11,306 nucleotides of DNA from CAYOKT01 sp964404605 (GTDB lineage Bacteria; Electryoneota; Electryoneia; Electryoneales; Electryoneaceae), in the NCBI GenBank assembly GCA_964404605.1, contig CAYOKT010000093.1, positions 1 to 11,306 on the forward strand, in the 5' to 3' direction. Position 1 is the stretch's first letter; every line of letters begins with the position of its first letter. Positions 7,563 to 11,306 of this stretch are shown one piece after another. The notes under the pieces were generated by a model. That model did no database searches. It saw only the letters and a program-made list of their open reading frames with translations, and was not told where the DNA came from. Position numbers and translations under genes: made by a program.

Positions 7563-8753
7563 ATGTCCGACGGTTCTCTCTACCGTTCGAGGCTGTTCGT
7601 CCTCGGATTCATCTACAATTTCATCATGGCGTTGAACTTCACCAACAACGCCATCTACCCGCTGTATGTCTCGCACGAGGGGGGCGGGCCGGGCAGCATC
7701 GGCGCGTTCATGGCGGCATTATCCCTCTCCGCCGTGCTCGGCCGGCCGTTCGTCGGAATCCTGATCGATCGCTGGGGGGTCAAGCTCGTGCTGCTCCTCG
7801 GCAGCGCCAGCCTCGCTCTGCCCTCATTGGGGTACTACGCTCTGCTCGGCCAGGGGCTGCTTGCGCCCGTGTGGGCGCTGCGCCTCGTGCAGGGGTTCGG
7901 CTTCGGCGCTCACTTCACGGCGTTCTTTACCCTCGCCGCGCAGAATGCCCCCGAGGGCCGCCGGAACGAGGCGGTGGCGATGTACGGCTTCTCCGGACTG
8001 CTCGCCAACCTCATCGGTCCCTTCCTCGGCGAACAGGTGGTGAAGTATTGGGGGCTGGGGAGTTTCTTCCTCTTGATGAGCGGGCTGGGAGTCGCGGCGT
8101 TCCTCCTCGCGCTGCTGCTGCCTATCGCCCGCTCCGAACGGTCGCCGTTGAGCGGCTTCGGTGGGTTCGCCGCCGCCCTGAAGGTCCGGGAACTCCGCCT
8201 TGTCTTCCTGCTGGCAGCGTTGCTCGCGGTCTCTTTCTCCGCTTCGCCCTCGTTTCTCGCGCCGGTCTCCGGCGCGCGGGGAATCGGCAACTTCGGCCTC
8301 TTTTTCACCGCGTTCGCCCTCGCCGGGATGACAATCCGCCTGACGGGGCGCCGTTGGGGCGACCGGTACGGCCTGCGGAGGATACTGATCCCCGCGTTCC
8401 TCGTCTACTCCGCCGGTCTGATCACCCTCGCCCTCAGTGCATCGCTGGCGGGAATCGTCGCCGGCGGGCTGCTGTGCGGCACCGCGCACGGCATCGCCTT
8501 CCCCGCGGTGACCTCCCTCGGCTACTGCCTCTCCCCGCGCGGCGCGGCCGGGAGCGGCATGGCGCTGCTCACCGGGATGATGGACGCCGGCTCCTTCCTC
8601 GCCTCGCTCGTCCTCGGGCAGTTCGCCGCGCTGCTGGGACTGGGGGTGATTTTTCCCTTCGCCTCCGTGGCCGGGCTCGCCGCCGCCGCCCTCCTCGCCG
8701 CCAACATCCTCCGCAAGCCGGAAGTGATCATCACGCCGCCGACCGCGGGCTGA
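7563..8753 (+). CDS. Major facilitator superfamily transporter
   Basis: A 396-residue integral membrane protein with about 12 hydrophobic helices, the standard MFS length. Family motifs are visible. The loop after helix 2 reads GRPFVGILIDRWGVK (motif A), with a second copy after helix 8, TGRRWGDRYGLRR. Helix 4 has RLVQGFGFGAH (motif B-like). Helix 5 has SGLLANLIGPFLG (motif C, gxxxGPxxG), which in this superfamily is typical of proton-driven efflux antiporters. It is therefore probably a drug/metabolite exporter of the DHA1 kind. The substrate cannot be predicted. ATG 7563 follows GGAAAG at a short spacing; ATG 7524 is a possible alternative, adding 13 residues. The gene is divergent from the acyl-CoA ligase gene and convergent with the small secreted protein gene, so it is probably monocistronic. 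Confidence 0.92.
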   Translation: MSDGSLYRSRLFVLGFIYNFIMALNFTNNAIYPLYVSHEGGGPGSIGAFMAALSLSAVLGRPFVGILIDRWGVKLVLLLGSASLALPSLGYYALLGQGLLAPVWALRLVQGFGFGAHFTAFFTLAAQNAPEGRRNEAVAMYGFSGLLANLIGPFLGEQVVKYWGLGSFFLLMSGLGVAAFLLALLLPIARSERSPLSGFGGFAAALKVRELRLVFLLAALLAVSFSASPSFLAPVSGARGIGNFGLFFTAFALAGMTIRLTGRRWGDRYGLRRILIPAFLVYSAGLITLALSASLAGIVAGGLLCGTAHGIAFPAVTSLGYCLSPRGAAGSGMALLTGMMDAGSFLASLVLGQFAALLGLGVIFPFASVAGLAAAALLAANILRKPEVIITPPTAG

Positions 8754-9016
8754 AGGGGCTCTTCCGACCCACCCGCGAAGGGCGACAGTCCCCGCTCCGG
8801 CGTCCACTCCCGCTCCGCTCGGGAAAAAGCCCGTACCCGCCTGCTCCCGGCGCGGAAGGTGTCAAAGCGTACGGCCGATCGACGGAGGGAAAGGCCGAGG
8901 TTCACTCCAACAACACCGGAAGACAGGGGGACGGGCCCGTGATTGACAACGCCGGACCAGTGGATCGATCCAACTGAATCGAACCACTAGCCGGCTGTGT
9001 CATGCGAAATGTCGTC
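8754..9016. other. Convergent intergenic region
   Basis: The stretch lies between the 3' ends of the MFS gene and the small secreted protein gene. I see no credible gene in it. It contains a short CGGG-AAAAAG-CCCG element near 8819-8832, a 10-bp palindrome ACGGGCCCGT at 8931-8940, and the larger inverted repeat at 8951-8998. None has the T-run of a classical terminator. Confidence 0.5.
8951..8998. repeat. Imperfect inverted repeat with internal GGATCGATCC palindrome
   Basis: The outer arms are GCCGGACCAGTGG (8951-8963) and CCACTAGCCGGC (about 8985-8996). They pair through GCCGG and AGTGG with a mismatched bulge between. Inside is the perfect 12-bp palindrome TGGATCGATCCA (8961-8972). It sits between two converging genes, so a hairpin ending transcription from either side is the simplest reading. 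A protein-binding site is the alternative. Confidence 0.4.
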
Positions 9017-9292
9017 TCAGCGGCGGATCACCCGGCGCGGGTCATGGAACCTTCGCTCCGGCCGCGCCTTGTCCACCACCTCTTCCGAAGCCTCGGTCCA
9101 GGTGGGGATGAAAAACGTGTCGTAGCCGAGAGGGTCTTCATAGGTCGGGTCTTCGATGGGCGGCAGCGGAGTGTACTGTCTCGGCTTCTCGGCGTTGTAC
9201 AACCTGTTCATCGGGTGGTTACGGGCCAGGGAAGGCAGAGCCGTCGCCGTCACCCATATAAGGACCAATACGCAGGGGAGCAGCTTGCGCAT
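9017..9292 (-). CDS. Small secreted protein of unknown function
   Basis: I do not recognise this 91-residue protein. It begins with a clear Sec signal peptide (MRKLLPCVLVLIWVTATALP, likely cut after SLA at residue 23). The Cys at residue 7 is not in a lipobox, so it is not a lipoprotein. The mature part of about 68 residues is rich in Pro, Tyr, Glu and Asp (LPPIEDPTYEDPLGYDTFF) and ends in a basic tail (RPERRFHDPRRVIRR); it has no Cys and may be largely extended. The start is well supported: ATG 9292 follows GGAGGTGATC, which is complementary to the 3' end of 16S rRNA. About 60-75 bp upstream is a sigma-54-type promoter. The gene appears to stand alone, with divergent or distant neighbours, so it may be a sigma-54-controlled envelope or secreted factor. 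Confidence 0.72.
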   Translation of the reverse strand: MRKLLPCVLVLIWVTATALPSLARNHPMNRLYNAEKPRQYTPLPPIEDPTYEDPLGYDTFFIPTWTEASEEVVDKARPERRFHDPRRVIRR

Positions 9293-9302
9293 GATCACCT
9301 CC
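9293..9302 (-). promoter_or_regulatory. Near-perfect Shine-Dalgarno of the small secreted protein gene
   Basis: The minus strand reads GGAGGTGATC immediately before ATG 9292, a 10-nt match to the standard anti-Shine-Dalgarno tail. The GGAGG core is 5 nt from the start codon. It fixes the start at 9292 over the in-frame ATG at 9307, and it is far stronger than the ribosome sites of the neighbouring genes. Confidence 0.8.
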
Positions 9303-9351
9303 GCCAAGGGATTGGCCCGGCTCCTCGGTGAAGATTACTACTACACCAAGA

Positions 9352-9367
9352 CGCAACGGTTGTGCCA
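9352..9367 (-). promoter_or_regulatory. Sigma-54-type -24/-12 promoter
   Basis: The minus strand reads TGGCAC-ACACG-like spacing as TGGCAC, then AACCG, then TTGCG. This matches the sigma-54 consensus TGGCAC-N5-TTGCW at every position but the last, and keeps the required distance between the GG (-24) and GC (-12) pairs. It points at the small secreted protein gene, with an expected start near 9341 and a leader of about 49 nt. The match was found by eye, and I saw no second copy of this quality in the window. Confidence 0.72.
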
Positions 9368-9387
9368 AACTTCTCGACGGGGACGAT

Positions 9388-9472
9388 GTTCGTTCATCTC
9401 CATGGATTAGAAGAGGTTGCCCCGCGAATGAACTCGCTCCGCGGGGGCGGAATCACCGGTTCACGGTTCGTT
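9388..9472. promoter_or_regulatory. Three GTTCRTT heptamers at 39-bp spacing, candidate enhancer
   Basis: GTTCGTT occurs at 9388-9394 (plus), GTTCATT at 9427-9433 (minus) and GTTCGTT at 9466-9472 (plus). Successive starts are exactly 39 bp apart and the orientation alternates. They lie about 20-105 bp upstream of the -24 element, in the range where enhancer-binding proteins sit. The pattern was noticed after the promoter and could be chance. Confidence 0.3.
9419..9448. repeat. GC-rich hairpin upstream of the sigma-54 promoter
   Basis: The arms GCCCCGCG (9419-9426) and CGCGGGGGC (9440-9448) pair with one bulged G around a 13-nt loop. There is no T-run on either strand. It could help end transcription coming from the SDR gene, or be a structural element near the putative enhancer. 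The loop contains the middle GTTCATT heptamer. Confidence 0.4.
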
Positions 9473-9550
9473 TCGCTGAAATGCGGGACATGGGTGTAGC
9501 GTAATACGACTCGGAAGGTGCTGTTTTCTCCGCCGACGGAGGGTGATGGG

Positions 9551-9572
9551 CCGTTCCCGCGCCGGGGGACGG
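9551..9572 (-). terminator. Possible terminator hairpin after the SDR fusion gene
   Basis: CCGTTCCC and GGGGACGG form an 8-bp stem with one G-T wobble and a 6-nt loop. It lies about 36 bp past the SDR fusion gene stop on the minus strand. No T-run follows (CCCATCACCC), so it is at best a non-classical terminator. Confidence 0.3.
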
Positions 9573-9607
9573 ACCGGCGAGCCCCGCACCCCGCCGCGTC
9601 GCCGGGA

Positions 9608-10969
9608 TCACTCCGGGCGGCGCTGCCAGGGGAGGGAGTGGGGCGCCCGGCGGTAGTGCACGTGGGCGTGCTCGGGGATACGCCGCTGCTCGAAGTCCGC
9701 GTGGCGGTCGTCGCCGAACAGTTCGCCGAAGAGCCCGATCAACCGCTCGCGCTCCCGGTCCGTGAACTCCGGGCGATGCTCCTTCAGCACCGCCATCGGT
9801 TCACGGCAGATCAGGCAGTCGACGATGACGAAATCGCCGTCCTCGTAATGCTTCCGGGTTTTCACCTCGCCGTCGAACGCGAGACCGCACAGGTCGCAGG
9901 TAGGATCGTAGAGCCTGGGTTCCTCTCCGACAAGACGCTGCTTGATCACCGGCCCGTTCCGCTCTCTCCTCCGGTCGCGCTGGGTCTGCAGCCACCCCTT
10001 CCAGCGGTACCACTCCGCGGTCTGCCCCACCCCGGCGAGCAGCGGGAGGTGCCCCTCGAAACCGAGCCGCTCCCGCGCCTTCGCGCCGCTGATGGTCCAA
10101 CGCTTCACCAGCATGTCCGGCACCTTGTCCGGCTGGAAGGGCGGGCGCGCGCGCAGGAGCCGGAGCAGGTGATACAGGGCGGGATAGACATATTTCAACA
10201 GCGCGTCCGGGATCCGCACCCGGCGCACGGAGGTTCCGACCACCCGGGCGATCGTCTCGCCGAACTCCGCGAATGTCACGGGATCGAAGGGCGCCGCGTG
10301 GAAAACCTCCCCCACCGCAGCCTCGTTTTCGAGCTGCACGTACACCTGCCGCGCGAGGTCCTGCACATGGGTCAGGCTGAACTCCCGGTACTCCCCGAAC
10401 AGCGGCAGCAGGCCGCGCGCCGCAAACTTGAAGAGAGGAAGAAATGCCCGGTCCCGCGGGCCGTACAGCGCGGGAGGCCGGATGATGGTCACCGGCAGCC
10501 GGTCGGCGAAGCGCTGGACATGGATCTCCGCCAGCAGTTTGCTCTCGCCGTAGGCGGTGATCGGGCGGGGCGGGTCGGATTCGCGCCGCGGCTCCTGTCC
10601 CACCGTCGGACCGCCGGCAGCCTGGCTGGAGATGAGGACGAAGCGGGAGATGTCCGGCGCCGCATCGACCACCGCCTCGAGCAGGTTGCGCGTCCCCTCG
10701 GCGTTGTGGAAATGGTAGAGGTACCGGTGTCCGGCGGAGGTCACCCCCGCGTTGTGGATCACCGCATCCACGCCCTCGGCCGCCTGCCGCAGCGCGGACG
10801 GATCCTGCAGGCCGGCGTATACAAGCTCGACCGGCTTGTTGTCCAGCCAGCGCAGGTCGGAGGTGGTGCGGACCATCGCCCGCACGTTGTATCCCTCGCG
10901 GAGGAGGATATCGGTGATATGGCTGCCGACAAACCCGTTCGAGCCGGTGAGCAGCACCGTCTTCGCCAT
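9608..10969 (-). CDS. Extended SDR (NAD-dependent epimerase/dehydratase) fused to a two-CxxC HIT-like domain
   Basis: A 453-residue protein. Residues 1-345 form an extended short-chain dehydrogenase/reductase. They show the nucleotide loop TGSNGFVGS (8-16), HNAGVT (72-77), the active-site Ser114/115 and YGESK (140-144; Tyr140, Lys144), and the SDR-type ending WTISGAKARERLGFEG. The closest pattern is the dihydroflavonol reductase/3-beta-HSD-like group, so the likely substrate is a sugar nucleotide, sterol-like or polyketide-like alcohol or ketone. From about 350 a second domain follows: CDLC (358-361), CLIC (385-388), VLKEH (394-398) and HAHVH (434-438). The paired cysteines suggest zinc, and the last motif resembles the H-x-H-x-H histidine triad. 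This appendix is unusual for an SDR. ATG 10969 has GAGGGA just upstream; the longer frame to 11125 is low-complexity. Cytoplasmic; no membrane segment is evident. Confidence 0.88.
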   Translation of the reverse strand: MAKTVLLTGSNGFVGSHITDILLREGYNVRAMVRTTSDLRWLDNKPVELVYAGLQDPSALRQAAEGVDAVIHNAGVTSAGHRYLYHFHNAEGTRNLLEAVVDAAPDISRFVLISSQAAGGPTVGQEPRRESDPPRPITAYGESKLLAEIHVQRFADRLPVTIIRPPALYGPRDRAFLPLFKFAARGLLPLFGEYREFSLTHVQDLARQVYVQLENEAAVGEVFHAAPFDPVTFAEFGETIARVVGTSVRRVRIPDALLKYVYPALYHLLRLLRARPPFQPDKVPDMLVKRWTISGAKARERLGFEGHLPLLAGVGQTAEWYRWKGWLQTQRDRRRERNGPVIKQRLVGEEPRLYDPTCDLCGLAFDGEVKTRKHYEDGDFVIVDCLICREPMAVLKEHRPEFTDRERERLIGLFGELFGDDRHADFEQRRIPEHAHVHYRRAPHSLPWQRRPE

Positions 10970-11123
10970 TATCCCTCGCCTGGTATTTCCTCGCCGGGCC
11001 CGGAACACGGCCCCCCGTGCACTTTCCCGGCGGGGGAAAGATACAAACCGCGCCGCCGCCGCGCGAGAGGAGCCGCCGCGAGGCCGGGGCGCGGCACACG
11101 GCGACACGCGCCCGCTTCCCGCC
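10970..11123 (-). promoter_or_regulatory. Structured leader and candidate promoter of the SDR fusion gene
   Basis: On the minus strand TATCTTTCCCCC (11043-11032) is an AT-rich -10-like string similar to those before the MFS and lipoprotein genes, about 69 bp from ATG 10969. No -35 box is clear. It overlaps an inverted repeat CTTTCCC-N5-GGGAAAG (11022-11040). A second small hairpin CACGG-CCCC-CCGTG (11006-11019) lies in the leader. These could be operator or mRNA-structure elements. Confidence 0.35.
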
Positions 11124-11175
11124 AAAGAAAAACGGCGCGCGGCCCCGGGGTTCTCCCGCCCCGGGCCCTGCGCCG
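11124..11175 (-). terminator. Strong leftward Rho-independent terminator
   Basis: A long GC hairpin (11133-11175) has outer arms CGGCGC/GCGCCG and inner arms GGCCCCGGGG/CCCCGGGCC, the latter with one bulge. On the minus strand it is followed by TTTTTCTTT (11132-11124). It is the best terminator in the window. It should end a leftward transcript that begins beyond the right edge, insulating the SDR fusion gene. Confidence 0.78.
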
Positions 11176-11306
11176 CCCCACTTCCCGGTGATGTCCGCTT
11201 TCAGCGCCCTCTCTCAACCCGGGAGGCAGCCCGGGAGCGCCGGGTGTCCCGGGCGGGTGGCCCGGGATCTTCAGTCCCGGGTCTCACAAGTGCAAGCCGC
11301 CCACGG
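11176..11306. repeat. Non-coding right edge with five CCCGGG hexamers
   Basis: No credible gene is seen up to the window edge. CCCGGG occurs at 11218, 11230, 11248, 11261 and 11276, five times in 64 bp, with spacings of 12, 18, 13 and 15. The last two form a 7-bp hairpin CCCGGGA/TCCCGGG around a 7-nt loop. It is probably the structured 3' untranslated part, or the edge, of a gene to the right. Confidence 0.45.

Noticed and set aside
5526..8753. Acyl-CoA ligase and MFS gene as an Aas/LplT-type lysophospholipid repair pair
   Set aside because: The ligase has no acyltransferase domain, the genes are divergent rather than in one operon, and the transporter shows an efflux-type motif C rather than clear LplT features.
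9502..9512. TAATACGACTC, identical to the first 11 bases of the T7 phage promoter
   Set aside because: The match stops there: the melting and start part (ACTATAGG) is replaced by GGAAGG, and no phage or vector sequence adjoins it. Most likely chance.
9518..11191. Long open frame on the plus strand opposite the SDR fusion gene
   Set aside because: Same reason: the minus-strand SDR motifs are complete and the plus frame is featureless.
11218..11281. CCCGGG repeats as a CRISPR array or a tRNA
   Set aside because: The repeated unit is only 6 bp with uneven spacing, and the hairpin has a 7-bp stem without the other arms of a tRNA.

Overview
The window is GC-rich and densely coded. The genes look like those of a free-living, double-membraned (Gram-negative type) bacterium that uses sigma-54. 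The signs are a lipoprotein with a DNPVDP stretch just after its lipid-modified cysteine, Sec signal peptides, a sigma-54 activator and a PEGA-type Ser/Thr kinase. Such DNPxDP lipoproteins are common in FCB-related candidate phyla and in some deltaproteobacterial lineages. No marker gene fixes the taxon, so this placement is a guess. I see no transposase, integrase, CRISPR array, tRNA or rRNA.

Layout. (1) About 244-4680, plus strand: three overlapping genes that read as one operon. They encode a lipoprotein, a GAF/AAA+/Fis sigma-54 activator, and a membrane-anchored Ser/Thr kinase with two C-terminal PEGA repeats. (2) 4732-7265, minus strand: a long-chain acyl-CoA ligase gene coupled by an ATGA stop/start overlap to a gene for an exported TPR protein of the RMDN (regulator of microtubule dynamics) type. 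A terminator hairpin follows, and its T-run overlaps the kinase stop codon. (3) 7563-8753, plus strand: a 12-helix MFS transporter, divergent from the ligase. (4) 9017-9292, minus strand: a 91-residue secreted protein of unknown function, with a near-perfect Shine-Dalgarno and a sigma-54-type -24/-12 promoter in front. (5) 9608-10969, minus strand: an extended SDR (NAD-dependent epimerase/dehydratase) fused to a C-terminal two-CxxC, HAHVH-bearing domain that resembles a zinc/HIT-like fold. (6) 10970-11306: a structured non-coding end with a strong leftward terminator and a cluster of CCCGGG hexamers.

How the parts may work together. The first operon looks like a signalling unit: an envelope lipoprotein and an extracytoplasmic PEGA sensor on a kinase, with a cytoplasmic sigma-54 activator encoded by the overlapping gene. 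The same window holds one well-formed sigma-54 promoter, about 6.5 kb away, in front of the small secreted protein gene, with three GTTCRTT heptamers spaced 39 bp apart upstream of it. A circuit from kinase to activator to secreted protein is inference, but it can be tested. The acyl-CoA ligase/RMDN-like pair suggests envelope lipid handling.
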